DNA from: Bacteroidota bacterium
Lineage (GTDB): Bacteria > Bacteroidota > Bacteroidia > J057 > JAJTIE01
Reading direction: 5' to 3'
NCBI GenBank assembly: GCA_021300195.1
Contig: JAJTIE010000035.1
Location: forward strand, 1-56,834
Length of the DNA: 56,834 bases
The translations under genes and the position numbers were made by a program. The notes under the pieces are model-generated. The model did no database searches. It was not told the DNA's origin and saw only the letters and a list, made by a program, of their open reading frames with translations. Shown here piece by piece: positions 33,523 to 43,100 of this stretch; the stretch's first letter is position 1, and every line of letters starts with the position of its first letter.

Positions 33523-36483
33523 CTAGGGTGTGCGCGCATTGCGGATGCTCTCGTACAGCAGGTCGGCCACCTTTCCCCGCACGTTCTCATACAGGAAGGT
33601 GTTGTTTTCGCTATCCGGATAGGTTCGGTTGGCCAGCAAGATGTAGATCAGGTCTGCCTCGGGGTCTACCCATACGCAGGTGCCCGTAAAACCCAGGTGG
33701 CCGTAGGCACTGGCCGTGGCGTAGTCGCTGGCAGGGCTAATGTAGCCAGGTCTCTTATCGGGCTTATCCCAGCCAAGCCCCCGGCGGCTACTGGGCAGCT
33801 GCGTACTCTGGCTGGTGAAGTAGCGGATAGTGCCGGGCTCCAAATAACGTTCGCCGCCATACTCGCCGCCGTTTCGGAGCATAAGCAGCAGTTTGGCCAG
33901 GTCGTAGGGGTTGCTAAAGAGGCCCGCGTGGCCACTGTAGCCACCTAGCAGGCTGGCGCACTCGTCATTCACATAGCCCTGCACCCGCTCGAAGCGATAC
34001 TTCCGGTCTTCTACTGTAGGGGGGCAGTCTGCGGCACGCCCCTTCCAGGCTGGGTTAAACAGGGTATTGTTCATGCCCAGCGGCTGGTAAAAAGTATGCG
34101 TAGCATAGTCCTCCAGGCTCTGGTTGGTAATACGCTCCATAACCCGCTTCAGGATAATCATATTCAGGTCGCTGTATTTGTAGCCCTGGGCCTTGTTCAC
34201 GGGTTGGCGGATGATCTGGTGCCAGATGGAGTCTGGATAATCTTTGTTCAGCCACAGCTGCGTACCTATCTGCACAGGGTAGCTGGCCAAGGGGAGGGTG
34301 TCGTATACGGCGGGGTCGCGCACGCCATCCTTTACGGTCTGTAGGTAAAAGGGAATCCAGGCCACCAGGCCGCTATTGTGCTGTAGCAGCTCGCGGATGG
34401 AAATATCGCCCACGGCTCCGGTTACCTCTGGCAGGTAGGCGTGCACCGGTGCGTCCAGCGTCAGCTTTTTCTCTTCCCACAGCTTCATGGCACACACGGT
34501 AGTAGCCACCACCTTGGTTACCGAGGCCAGGTCGAACAGGCTGGCATAACTGTCTACCGGTACCTCGCGCTGGTAGGTGTGGTAGCCAAAAGCGCGGTTG
34601 TATACAATGTTATTGTTCCGCAGGGCCATAATGGCGCAGCCTGGCATCGCCCGTTTGCGAATCAGGTCTTGCACCAGGGGTTCAATCTTGTCCAGGGTAG
34701 CGGGGTCCATACCCGCCTCATCGGGCCGGGCGGTTCGGAACCGCTCGCCCTCATTTACATAGCTGAAACCCATGGAGAACTTATCGGGCAGCACCACCGG
34801 CATCAGGCCCGTGGGCTGCCGGCTACCCATCACAATCTCGGCCGCGGCTACCTGGGCCGCCGGGGCTTCCTCATAGGCCGCTATCACAGCACGATGATCT
34901 TGCAGGTACTGCAGCGCATAGGGATTATTGAAGTGTACCAGAATGCTCTGTGCATCCCAGGCCGATACAGAGTCGCAATAGGTAAGGATGGTGGGCGTAA
35001 TGCCATAGTGGCGGAAGGCATAGCGGCTCATCTCGAAGAGGCCGGTTACGATAACGTCATAGTCTTTTAGTACCCGCAGCACGCTATCCAGGGTAGCGCG
35101 GCGGCTGTAGCGGTCTAGCAGGAAGAAGTCAAAGGGCGCATAGGTTTTCAGCGTTTCATAGAAGGGCGTGCCTCGGTTGTAGCCAATCTGTACATAGGCC
35201 ATGCGTCGGTTCAGCTTGCCTATGGGCACGGGCAGCAGGTCATTCTTCACCAGGCTTACCGCCTGGGCATACAGTTCATCGCGCAGGGCTATGGCTGCCG
35301 GGTCGGCAATGGCGGCACGTGCCGCCTCGTAGCTGGCATAGCGGTTTTTCGGCAGGCCCATCCATGCCTTGGCCAGCAGGATCCGGTACACATGGGCATC
35401 CAGTTCGGCCTGGGTATAGGTGCTGTCTTCCAGGATAGCCCTGCGGATGTAGGCAATAGCCTTGGGCACATCGCGTGGATACAGCAGCACATCGTTTCCG
35501 GCTTTCAGGGCCATCAGCTCGGCCTCGCCTGCCTGGTAGTAGCGGGCTACCCCGCCCATATTCATGGCATCGGTAAAGACGAGGCCCCGGAACCCCAGCG
35601 AATCGCGCAGCATGCGGCCTACCACCCTGGGGCTTAGGGTAGTGGGCAGGTTTGGGGTGTTATCCAGGGCGGGTACATACAAGTGGGCTACCATAACCGA
35701 CTGTACCCCGTGGTGGATGAGCTGGCTAAAAGGATAGACCTCTATGCTATCCAGGCGCTGGCGACTGTGCCGGATGAAGGGCAGCGTGTAGTGGCTATCG
35801 CTGTCGGTATCGCCGTGGCCGGGGAAGTGCTTGGCCGATGCCATAACACCATGATCCTGCATACCCTGCATCAGCATCAGGGCCTTGCGGGCCACCAGGT
35901 GTCGATCCTGCCCAAAAGAGCGGTCGTTGATCACCGGGTTGCGTGCGCTGTAGTTCACGTCCACCACGGGGGCAAAGCTGACATGCACCCCCAGCGCCCT
36001 GCACTGGCCAGCCATTATGCGGCCATACTGGTAGAGCAGCGAGTCATTCTCTATGGCACCCAGTGTCATGTTTCGGGGAAAGCTGAGGGTGCTGTCCAGC
36101 CGCATACCCAGGCCCCACTCAGCATCCATACCCACCATAAGTGGCAGCCTGCTGCTACGCTGCAGGCGGTTTAGCGCCGCCACCTGGCGCATAGGCCCCC
36201 CCTGCATAAACATAACGCCACCAATGCGCTGCTCGCGCACCAGCTTCTCCACCTGTGGTATGTTGTACTGCACCGCATCGGTAAAGGCTGCCACCATAAA
36301 CAGCTGGCCAATCTTCTCCTCCAGGCTCAGGCTATCCAGCTGCTGCCGCGCCCAAGCGGCATCGGCGCCGGGGAATAGCTCCTCCACCGTCTCGGGCGGG
36401 CGAGTGGCCCGCGCAGGGGGATTGTACTGCGCGTGCGCCTGGCCCAGGAGCAGGGCAGCAAGAAATAAAAATCGCACATCCAT
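33523..36483 (-). CDS. Fusion of GH3 beta-N-acetylhexosaminidase (NagZ-like) and serine beta-lactamase-fold hydrolase
   Basis: The 986-residue protein starts at ATG 36483 with a signal peptide (ending AHA-Q); an upstream start would lose it. The N-terminal half is glycoside hydrolase family 3, with the NagZ signature KHFPGHGDTDSDSH (about 218-231) and the nucleophile Asp305 in VFTDAMNM. A middle domain follows (about 400-570). The C-terminal half is a penicillin-binding/beta-lactamase-like serine hydrolase with SVTK (SxxK) near residue 650, YSDLN (YxN) and GHLGFTGT near the end. Bacteroidota carry this architecture. It probably recycles cell-wall or glycan fragments outside the cytoplasm; the second active site may be an esterase or peptidase. 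It is convergent with the Fic gene (10 bases between stops). Confidence 0.93.
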   Translation of the reverse strand: MDVRFLFLAALLLGQAHAQYNPPARATRPPETVEELFPGADAAWARQQLDSLSLEEKIGQLFMVAAFTDAVQYNIPQVEKLVREQRIGGVMFMQGGPMRQVAALNRLQRSSRLPLMVGMDAEWGLGMRLDSTLSFPRNMTLGAIENDSLLYQYGRIMAGQCRALGVHVSFAPVVDVNYSARNPVINDRSFGQDRHLVARKALMLMQGMQDHGVMASAKHFPGHGDTDSDSHYTLPFIRHSRQRLDSIEVYPFSQLIHHGVQSVMVAHLYVPALDNTPNLPTTLSPRVVGRMLRDSLGFRGLVFTDAMNMGGVARYYQAGEAELMALKAGNDVLLYPRDVPKAIAYIRRAILEDSTYTQAELDAHVYRILLAKAWMGLPKNRYASYEAARAAIADPAAIALRDELYAQAVSLVKNDLLPVPIGKLNRRMAYVQIGYNRGTPFYETLKTYAPFDFFLLDRYSRRATLDSVLRVLKDYDVIVTGLFEMSRYAFRHYGITPTILTYCDSVSAWDAQSILVHFNNPYALQYLQDHRAVIAAYEEAPAAQVAAAEIVMGSRQPTGLMPVVLPDKFSMGFSYVNEGERFRTARPDEAGMDPATLDKIEPLVQDLIRKRAMPGCAIMALRNNNIVYNRAFGYHTYQREVPVDSYASLFDLASVTKVVATTVCAMKLWEEKKLTLDAPVHAYLPEVTGAVGDISIRELLQHNSGLVAWIPFYLQTVKDGVRDPAVYDTLPLASYPVQIGTQLWLNKDYPDSIWHQIIRQPVNKAQGYKYSDLNMIILKRVMERITNQSLEDYATHTFYQPLGMNNTLFNPAWKGRAADCPPTVEDRKYRFERVQGYVNDECASLLGGYSGHAGLFSNPYDLAKLLLMLRNGGEYGGERYLEPGTIRYFTSQSTQLPSSRRGLGWDKPDKRPGYISPASDYATASAYGHLGFTGTCVWVDPEADLIYILLANRTYPDSENNTFLYENVRGKVADLLYESIRNARTP

Positions 36484-36649
36484 GATTCCGACCAAAAATA
36501 CGGCAATCTGCCTCCGGGCGAGCCCCGCACACCCCGGCATCTATCCACAGGTGCTGCCCGCCTACCAGATGTAGAGATACGCAGGCTGTGGACGAAGCGT
36601 TGGCCAGGGGCTAGCCGGTGCGCAAGGAAAAGCCGTAATTTTACTCATT

Positions 36650-36994
36650 ATGATGTTGGTTGTACTTACAGCAGCGCTGAGTTTTCTGGCGAACTACTAT
36701 TTCCGCGACAGTATGCCCTGGTGGATATTCGCGCCGGTGTGTGCTGCCTGCGGCTTTTTGTTTGCGCGGAATACCGTCCATGCCTTTCTGGCGGGCTTTC
36801 TGGGTCTCTTCCTGCTGTGGGGGCTGGTGGCACTGGGTATCGACCATTTCAATGGCTATCGGCTAGGAGATAAAATTGCCCAGCTACTTTCGCTGCCGAA
36901 CAACCTGACACTGGTAGCTGCTACAGGCCTGGTGGGCGGCCTGGTTGGGGGCTTTAGCACCTGGGCTGGCCGCCGGATTCGGGCCATCCTCTAG
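36650..36994 (+). CDS. Small multi-pass membrane protein, unknown function
   Basis: A 114-residue frame, nearly all hydrophobic, with about three to four membrane segments (residues 1-18, 25-42, 45-65 and 88-105) separated by short polar turns (NYYFRDSMPWW, DHFNGYRLGDK) and ending in a basic tail (GRRIRAIL). It begins at tandem ATGs (36650, 36653). It is divergent from the GH3/serine hydrolase gene, with 166 bases between starts, and its end faces the end of porQ. I do not recognise the family. Membrane topology and codon structure support a real gene. Confidence 0.75.
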   Translation: MMLVVLTAALSFLANYYFRDSMPWWIFAPVCAACGFLFARNTVHAFLAGFLGLFLLWGLVALGIDHFNGYRLGDKIAQLLSLPNNLTLVAATGLVGGLVGGFSTWAGRRIRAIL

Positions 36995-37079
36995 GCAGGG
37001 TGCGTACGCCCACCTGCGCGCCCCAGGGCATTGTTCGGCGAGCCGCCAGGTTGCGGCCAGCCCCCCCACCCCCACTGCG

Positions 37080-38183
37080 CTAGTTATAGTTGTAGTCGTA
37101 CGCAGCAGGGTCGTACTGCCAGCCTCGCTGGAAGGTATTGAGCAGGGTGCTGATCTGGAAGTGATGTACCCCCCCAACCGCATGGTAGCTGGCAAAGCCA
37201 TAGTCCAGGTAGAAACGGTTGATGCGCAGGCCCAGTCCTAGCGAAAATCCGTTCAGGTTCAGGCCATTATTCTCGGGGCTTTGCAGCTCGCGGCGGCGCT
37301 GATGGTTGTACCCAGTACGGAGGTGCAGGTTCTTGTTGAGCAAAAATTCCAGCCCGAAGGTGAGGTGGCGAAACACCTCGTCTGCCGTGCTCGTCTTATC
37401 CTTCACCGGGTTTCCCTCCAGGTCCAGTTCCTCGCCCTCAGCATCCTGGTTTACCAGCTGGGGCCGGTGCAGGTCGTGGCCCGTAAGGGTAAAGCGCATG
37501 GGCGTGTGGGGTATACGCTTGGTGATGCCCAACTGAAGGTCAAAGGGCAGTGGCTCGGTAGTGCTGCCAGCCACATAGGGGTTCAGCTGTCGGCCTATGT
37601 TCTGTGCCACAGCACCTATTTGCACATCCCACTTCTTATAGTCGTAGTAGGCCCCTATATCCATTGCCAAGCCCCAGGAGCTATAGGTATATAGATGAGA
37701 ATTGATGACTTTCAGATTTGCGCCTACACTTAGGTTCTCGGCCACTTGCCTGCCCCAGCCTGCATTCAGGGCTACATCGCCCGCGCTAAAGCTACCTGTC
37801 CGATTGCCAAAGGCATCGGCCTCGGTAAAGCTGCCGTACCCTAAGTACCGAATGCCCAGCTGCACGGTGCCCAGCTGGGGATAGTGGCGGCTATAGCCCA
37901 CCGTACCATAGTTGGTATTGCCCAGAAAGTCGATCCAGCTGGCGTATGCCTTTTGGTGCATGTCCGGGTTTAGCAGGGCTGGGTTCATCAGCGCCAGGGC
38001 GTTGTCTGTGTTCTGCACGGATATATAGGCGCCCCCCAGCGCCGTCTGGCGGGCACTGGTGTGCAGCCGAAGAAAATCGAATACGGCACGGCCTCCCACC
38101 TGTGCCTGCACAGCCGCTACCAGCATTAGGCTGCCAAGCCACAAACTTGCGAGCAGCTGCTTATACATCCTGGTTCTATTCAT
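37080..38183 (-). CDS. porQ: Type IX secretion system protein PorQ
   Basis: The 367-residue protein has a signal peptide (MNRTRMYKQ..., ending VQA-Q) and the PorV/PorQ family start FDFLRLHTSARQTALGG, then ALALMNPALLNPDMH and repeated beta-strand patterns (GTVGYSRHYPQLGTVQLGIRY-like, NGFSLGLGLRINRFYLDYGF) of an outer-membrane barrel. The end is Tyr/Asn-rich. In Porphyromonas PorQ is an outer-membrane T9SS component linked to the attachment complex that handles cargo after export. The start at ATG 38183 was chosen for its basic n-region. It is alone here, divergent from the oxoamine synthase gene (115 bases). Its presence fits the T9SS cargo found elsewhere in the window. PorV/FadL-like alternatives are less likely. 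Confidence 0.85.
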   Translation of the reverse strand: MNRTRMYKQLLASLWLGSLMLVAAVQAQVGGRAVFDFLRLHTSARQTALGGAYISVQNTDNALALMNPALLNPDMHQKAYASWIDFLGNTNYGTVGYSRHYPQLGTVQLGIRYLGYGSFTEADAFGNRTGSFSAGDVALNAGWGRQVAENLSVGANLKVINSHLYTYSSWGLAMDIGAYYDYKKWDVQIGAVAQNIGRQLNPYVAGSTTEPLPFDLQLGITKRIPHTPMRFTLTGHDLHRPQLVNQDAEGEELDLEGNPVKDKTSTADEVFRHLTFGLEFLLNKNLHLRTGYNHQRRRELQSPENNGLNLNGFSLGLGLRINRFYLDYGFASYHAVGGVHHFQISTLLNTFQRGWQYDPAAYDYNYN

Positions 38184-38298
38184 GCACACAAATTAAACGG
38201 ATTCGGTGGCCCATTATTGGCTGGGTGGCAGAAAATGTGGTACACCAGTGTGCCAGGGAATATCTGTATATTTGCTCTTTCCCAATTATCAAGAAAAA

Positions 38299-39543
38299 AT
38301 GGATGTATTCGACAAAATAGACCGCCGCATGCAGAGCGACTTGGGCAAGTATGCGGAAATAGGCCACGGTTATCTAAGCTTCCCAAAGCTAGTGGGAGAC
38401 ATTGGGCCCCATATGGAGTTTCGGGGAAAGCAACTGCTAAACTGGAGCCTAAATGACTATCTGGGGCTAGCCAACCACCCCGAGGTACGGGCAGCAGATA
38501 CAGAAGGCGCGCGCCGCTGGGGCCTGGCCTCGCCTATGGGTGCACGAATGCTGACCGGTAATACAGACTACCATGAGCAACTGGAGCAAGAGCTGGCTGC
38601 ATTTGTAGAGAAAGAAGACGGCTTTCTGCTAAACTATGGCTACCAGGGCTGTATGTCCATCATACCTGCTATTACCGACCGGAAGGACGTGATTGTGTAC
38701 GATCAGCTGTGCCACGCCTGTATTATAGACGGTATGATGCTGAGCCTGGCAAAGCGCTTTGTGTTTGCACACAACGACATGGAGCAGCTGGAAGACCGGC
38801 TGAAAAAAGCAGAAGCCATTGTAAAAGAAACCGGAGGCGGCATCCTGGTGATCACCGAAGGCGTATTCGGCATGAAGGGCGATACGGGCCGTTTGGACCT
38901 GATTGCCGCACTGAAGAGCAAGTACAGCTTCCGCCTGATGGTAGACGATGCACACGGCTTCGGTGTAATGGGTGCCCACGGACGCGGCACAGGCGAATAC
39001 TATGGGGTACAAGACAAGATCGATATCCTGTTCGACACCTTTGCCAAGAGTATGGCCCTGATTGGTGCCTTTGTGGCCGGTGAGAAAAAACTGATCAACT
39101 ACCTGCGCTACAACCTGCGCAGCCAGATCTATGCCAAGAGCCTGCCCATGCCGCTGGTGTGGGGAGCCCTGAAACGCCTGGAGCTGCTGCGTAGCAAACC
39201 TGAGCTGCGCGAAAAGCTGTGGACCATTACACACGCCATACAGAATGGCCTGCGCCAGCGGGGCTTTGACATAGGTGAGCTAAACACGCCGGTAACGCCC
39301 GTGTATATGAATGGTAGCGACGTAGAGGCCATGAACATTGTGGCAGACCTACGGGGTAACCACCGCATTTTTACCTCTGCCGTTGTATACCCGGTGGTGG
39401 AACGTGGGGTCATCATTCTGCGCATCATCCCCACCGCCAGCCATAGCCTGGAGGATGTAGAACGCACCCTGGCTGCCTTTGAGGACATACGTACAAAACT
39501 GAATGCCGGTGCCTATGTGGATAAAGTGCCGCAGTTGAGTTGA
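38299..39543 (+). CDS. Alpha-oxoamine synthase-type PLP enzyme (serine palmitoyltransferase / AONS-KBL family)
   Basis: The 414-residue protein starts at ATG 38299 (MDVFDKIDRRM); an upstream frame extension is not family-like. It has LNDYLGLANHPEV, YGYQGCMS, DQLCHACIIDG with the cofactor-stacking His139, DDAHGFGV (216-223) and the PLP Lys250 in FDTFAKSMALIGAFVAG. Family members condense an amino acid with an acyl-CoA or acyl-ACP with loss of CO2. Bacteroidota enzymes of this form include serine palmitoyltransferase (sphingolipids) and a cysteate-using relative for sulfonolipids; I cannot choose between them or a 2-amino-3-ketobutyrate ligase. A TATATTTG at 38267-38274 may be the -7 box. A terminator follows, so it is monocistronic. 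Confidence 0.88.
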   Translation: MDVFDKIDRRMQSDLGKYAEIGHGYLSFPKLVGDIGPHMEFRGKQLLNWSLNDYLGLANHPEVRAADTEGARRWGLASPMGARMLTGNTDYHEQLEQELAAFVEKEDGFLLNYGYQGCMSIIPAITDRKDVIVYDQLCHACIIDGMMLSLAKRFVFAHNDMEQLEDRLKKAEAIVKETGGGILVITEGVFGMKGDTGRLDLIAALKSKYSFRLMVDDAHGFGVMGAHGRGTGEYYGVQDKIDILFDTFAKSMALIGAFVAGEKKLINYLRYNLRSQIYAKSLPMPLVWGALKRLELLRSKPELREKLWTITHAIQNGLRQRGFDIGELNTPVTPVYMNGSDVEAMNIVADLRGNHRIFTSAVVYPVVERGVIILRIIPTASHSLEDVERTLAAFEDIRTKLNAGAYVDKVPQLS

Positions 39544-39556
39544 GAAAAAAACAGGA

Positions 39557-39591
39557 AAAAAGCCCTCAAAAATGATTTTGAAAGGCTTTTT
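39557..39591 (+). terminator. Rho-independent terminator after the oxoamine synthase gene
   Basis: Imperfect stem AAAAAGCC/GGCTTTTT (39557-39564, 39584-39591) with an inner CAAAA/TTTTG pairing and a T-rich right arm. It lies 13 bases past the stop. Confidence 0.75.
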
Positions 39592-39630
39592 GCATTTATT
39601 TGCATCCCGTAAACTGAAAAACCTTTAATT

Positions 39631-39810
39631 ATGAGTAACCCCTATTCCGAGATTAAACAGATGGTAGAAGAGCTGGAAGGAGATTTCCAGAAATTCTTTG
39701 AGAAAGGCAACAAGGCAGCCGGCACCCGTGTACGCAAGGGCCTGATGGACCTTCGCAATCGCGCACAAGAAATCCGCAAAGAAGTGCAGGACTCTAAAAA
39801 CAATGCCTAA
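39631..39810 (+). CDS. Histone H1-like (Hc1-type) small DNA-binding protein
   Basis: A 59-residue frame from ATG 39631 to TAA 39810. It begins MSNPYSEIKQMVEELEGDF and continues QKFFEKGNKAAGTRVRKGLMDLRN, then RAQEIRKEVQDSKNNA. This is the pattern of the short Bacteroidota histone-H1-like proteins, helical with an amphipathic, basic second half. They are thought to bind DNA and shape the nucleoid; little is proven. It is preceded by a terminator 40 bases upstream and followed by a strong terminator, so it is an independent, probably abundantly transcribed unit. The start has no strong Shine-Dalgarno, as is usual here. Confidence 0.88.
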   Translation: MSNPYSEIKQMVEELEGDFQKFFEKGNKAAGTRVRKGLMDLRNRAQEIRKEVQDSKNNA

Positions 39811-39830
39811 CTACACTCGGCAAAAAAGAC

Positions 39831-39858
39831 AAAGGCTACCAAATGGTAGCCTTTTTTT
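39831..39858 (+). terminator. Rho-independent terminator after the histone-like gene
   Basis: Perfect 10-bp stem AAAGGCTACC/GGTAGCCTTT (39831-39840, 39845-39854), loop AAAT, then T to 39858. Confidence 0.92.
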
Positions 39859-40133
39859 ATGAACCAGCTCGCGAAAGGCAGCGCGGTTAGCATAAAACGC
39901 TCCAGGCTAAAGCAGGTTTGCCTAAAAAATGGGCAGGAACGGATTATGCAACCTGTGCAGAACTTATTCCAGGCCGAGTCATGCCGCCACGCTTAGGCAG
40001 GGATATTTTTAAGATTCAGGAAAAGACACTGCCCCTCCCCCACCCGCAAGGGATCTATCTGAACCGCTCGTGCAAACGGCCTATGCAAGGCTGCTGGTTA
40101 GGCGGGCAATCTCTAAAAGCAACAAGCAGGATC
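39859..40133. other. Intergenic stretch with no recognised feature
   Basis: The full gap between the histone-like gene and the giant surface gene (39811-40198) contains the two terminators listed beside this entry. The 275 bases between them hold no convincing gene or RNA. A 95-codon open frame on the plus strand (39918-40205) runs into the terminator of the next gene and has no family-like sequence. Confidence 0.5.
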
Positions 40134-40159
40134 AAAAAAAGAGGGCCTCATGGCCCTCT
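40134..40159 (-). terminator. Rho-independent terminator after the giant surface protein gene
   Basis: On the minus strand, stem AGAGGGCC/GGCCCTCT (40140-40147, 40152-40159) with a 4-base loop, followed by a run of T (40134-40140). It is 39 bases past the stop at 40199. Confidence 0.9.
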
Positions 40160-40198
40160 AAAAGTTACTCTACAGCAAGCTGGCACCAAAGGGGTTGG

Positions 40199-43100
40199 CT
40201 ACTGATCCAGCACAATTACACGCTCCGTGTACACCCTACGGGCCGTAACTACTTGAACGTGGTAACTACCGGCAGCCAGTCTGCCCACGGGTAGGCTGTG
40301 CAGGCTCTGGCCTGCACTGGCCGCCACGGTTTTGGTGAACAGTACCTTTCCTAATACATCCCTTACCACGATCTCTACCGGCTCATCTGCTTCCAGCTGT
40401 AGCACCAGGCTGATCTGTTGGCCATTCAGTGCGGGGTTGGGGAATACGCGCACACGTTCGTCTGCTGGGGCACCGCCACTGCGGATCAGCAGCACCGTAT
40501 TGCTATGGGTTACCCGGCCATCCAGGTCTTGCTGCTGCACGCTGTAGTAGTAGTGCGGAGTGGTCATAGAGGCCACCTCCATATCCAGATGTTGGTAGGC
40601 CACGGGCTGGCTGGTGGTACCTACGGCAGAGCGCCAAGCCACATCGGTCCAGGTGATGCCATCCAGGCTGCGCCGCAGGGTATAGCCATAGGCATTGGTC
40701 TCGCTATCTCCCGTCCAGTATAGTTGGGCATCTCTTCCATCCCACTTGCCTGCCAGCACCAGGTTTTCCACGGGCAGTACAGTCTGAAAGTCGGGCATGA
40801 AGGTGAAATCGCTAAAGGCATCATTTCCGATTGAGCCAAGGTTATTACTCACATCATGAGACACACCCAGGCTTTGCGGAGATAGTCGCCAGTTATTTGG
40901 CTGGGTATAGGCCGTACTGTAGGCACCGGCTACCTTAACCATATCCAGTTCTTCACTCAGATCTGCAGGCACAAAAGGCAGGTCTACATTATGGTAATTA
41001 AAGGTACCAACATAGCCCCCAGCAAAGTTAACGGTTCCGCGCTCCAGGGTCCAGAATCGGTTGATAGCAGTGGCCAGTGTGGGATGCCTGTGCTCGCGCA
41101 CACGGCCCAGCAGGGTTCCAGAGCCGGTAACGCTCGCAAAACTGATCTCACACGGGCTGTATTCATCGCCACCTAGCGGGAAGCTGTGGGCTACATCCGT
41201 GCCCGTAGCATACTCCCACACACAGTAACCATTTTCCGTGGCCACTAGGTAGCCTGTTTGCTGGCCTGCACCCGTAACCGTAGCTGCACTTGCCAGGGTA
41301 ATGTTCTGGTTACCCAACACCACTTTGGCACCCGTAAAGCGGATGTCCGTATTTACGCGGGTGTTCGCTCCGCCCAGTGCCTTATTGCTCAGCACAGAGG
41401 CCGACGGGCTGCTTACTTGTAGCCTGCCATACTTGCCTGCCCACATAGTTTGGGCATTTCCATTGTAGTGCACCAGGCTGTTGTCATCATTATTCAGCTT
41501 TGCCGCGTTCATTACCGCAAACTCGCCGGTAATGACCAAGGTACCCAGGTTATAGATATCCGTGTTGCTGATGAGCTGGGCCGCATCGGGCGGAAGGGTA
41601 GTGCTCACTACACTATTGGGATCTGCAGAGCCATGGGGCATGCGCAGGATAACACCACTGGCCACCGTAAGCCGTGCACCAGTCCGAACCAGCACCTGAT
41701 CCACGCCATTAGGAATGGTGAAATTGTAGTTCACATTGTGACGTATGTGCACATAGCGGCTCAGCGCGGTGGGATACTGCACCTGCAGGCAGCTGTTGTT
41801 CACAAAGCTGGCCGAAACCCAGGTGGAAGTAGCAACATCCCACACCTCCCAGATGCTTACATCGGTCCAGCTTCCATCGGCAATAGTGCGGTAGTCCAGC
41901 GGGGGTATATTGCAGCTACCCACGCTTATTGGGCCTACTGTAGTCTGCCCACTGCTGGTCTGGCTGTACATATCGGCAGAGGTACCGCTGCCCAGGGCAG
42001 GCTTCAGGTTTTCAACTCGCGCCCAGCCCGTACCGCTGTTGAACACACCATTGGCCGAAGAGGCGCGGTCAAATCCGGCATTTTCATCTGCTGCAACCCA
42101 GTAGGTCGTAATCGCCAGGTTGCTACCCCCTGGAACGCTTTCACTCAGGTGCCAGGTGCGGTTAACCGAAGTGGCTGCGGTCAGCTCGTCCTGGGCGAAA
42201 ATCAGGTCATTTGCAAAATTGGGCTCTACACGCAGGCTGTAGTTGTCTACAGTGCCATCATTGTCTACCAGCAGCGGGTTATAACTGGCGGTACTGCTGC
42301 CTACGGGGTAGAAGAATGGCGTACTTCCAACCGCATCTTTGACCACCGAACCAAACTGATTGGTGACAAAGTAACCGGCTGAAGGGCCGAAGCCAGACAG
42401 AGTGGCGGTGCTCCGTAGCGCTATGTTTCTATTGCCCAATACAATGAAGGCATTGCTGAATTGCACGCCAGTCCGCACCTCGGTATTGGCACCCCCTACC
42501 GCTTTGCTACCGCTGCCAGTTACCTCTAGCCTGCCATATGAGCCGTTCCACATGGTCTGATTTCCGGCCAGTGTATAGGCTACGGTACTGTTATCACTGT
42601 TCTGTAGCAGGCCAGATCCCGTTGTGGTAAAGGTGCCGGCTATCTCCAGGCGGCCCTCATTTACCAGGTCATAGGTACCCTTATCTACCACTCCCAGGTT
42701 GCTACCCACCGGTATGCGTAGCAGCCCTGCGGCCGATATGGTGGTTTGGTCAATGCCAAAGGGATTGTTGGTTGTGTTAAAGGCACCAGCCGTATTGTAC
42801 AGCAGATTGTACACAACGGTGTGCTGTACCAATACGGAGTCGCTCTGCGCAGTGGGATAGGGTATTGTACCACAGGCAAATACGAGGTTCTCAGCTGGCA
42901 CCCACACCCCTGTTGTCGGATTTTTTACTTCCCAGGTAGTAAGGGCATTCCAGTTTCCATTATCCCTGGAACGATAGTCCAGGCTAGTTATATCTTCCTC
43001 ATTTACCCGTATAGGCTGTATGCTGCTCTGGCAGGCTGCATTTGTGGCACGCACGCCATACACACCCGTGCCCACCGTGTAGCTGCTGGCAGTGCCCAGT

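Noticed and set aside
39918-40205. A 95-codon plus-strand frame between the histone-like and giant genes
   Set aside because: It runs through the terminator of the giant gene and shows no recognisable sequence.
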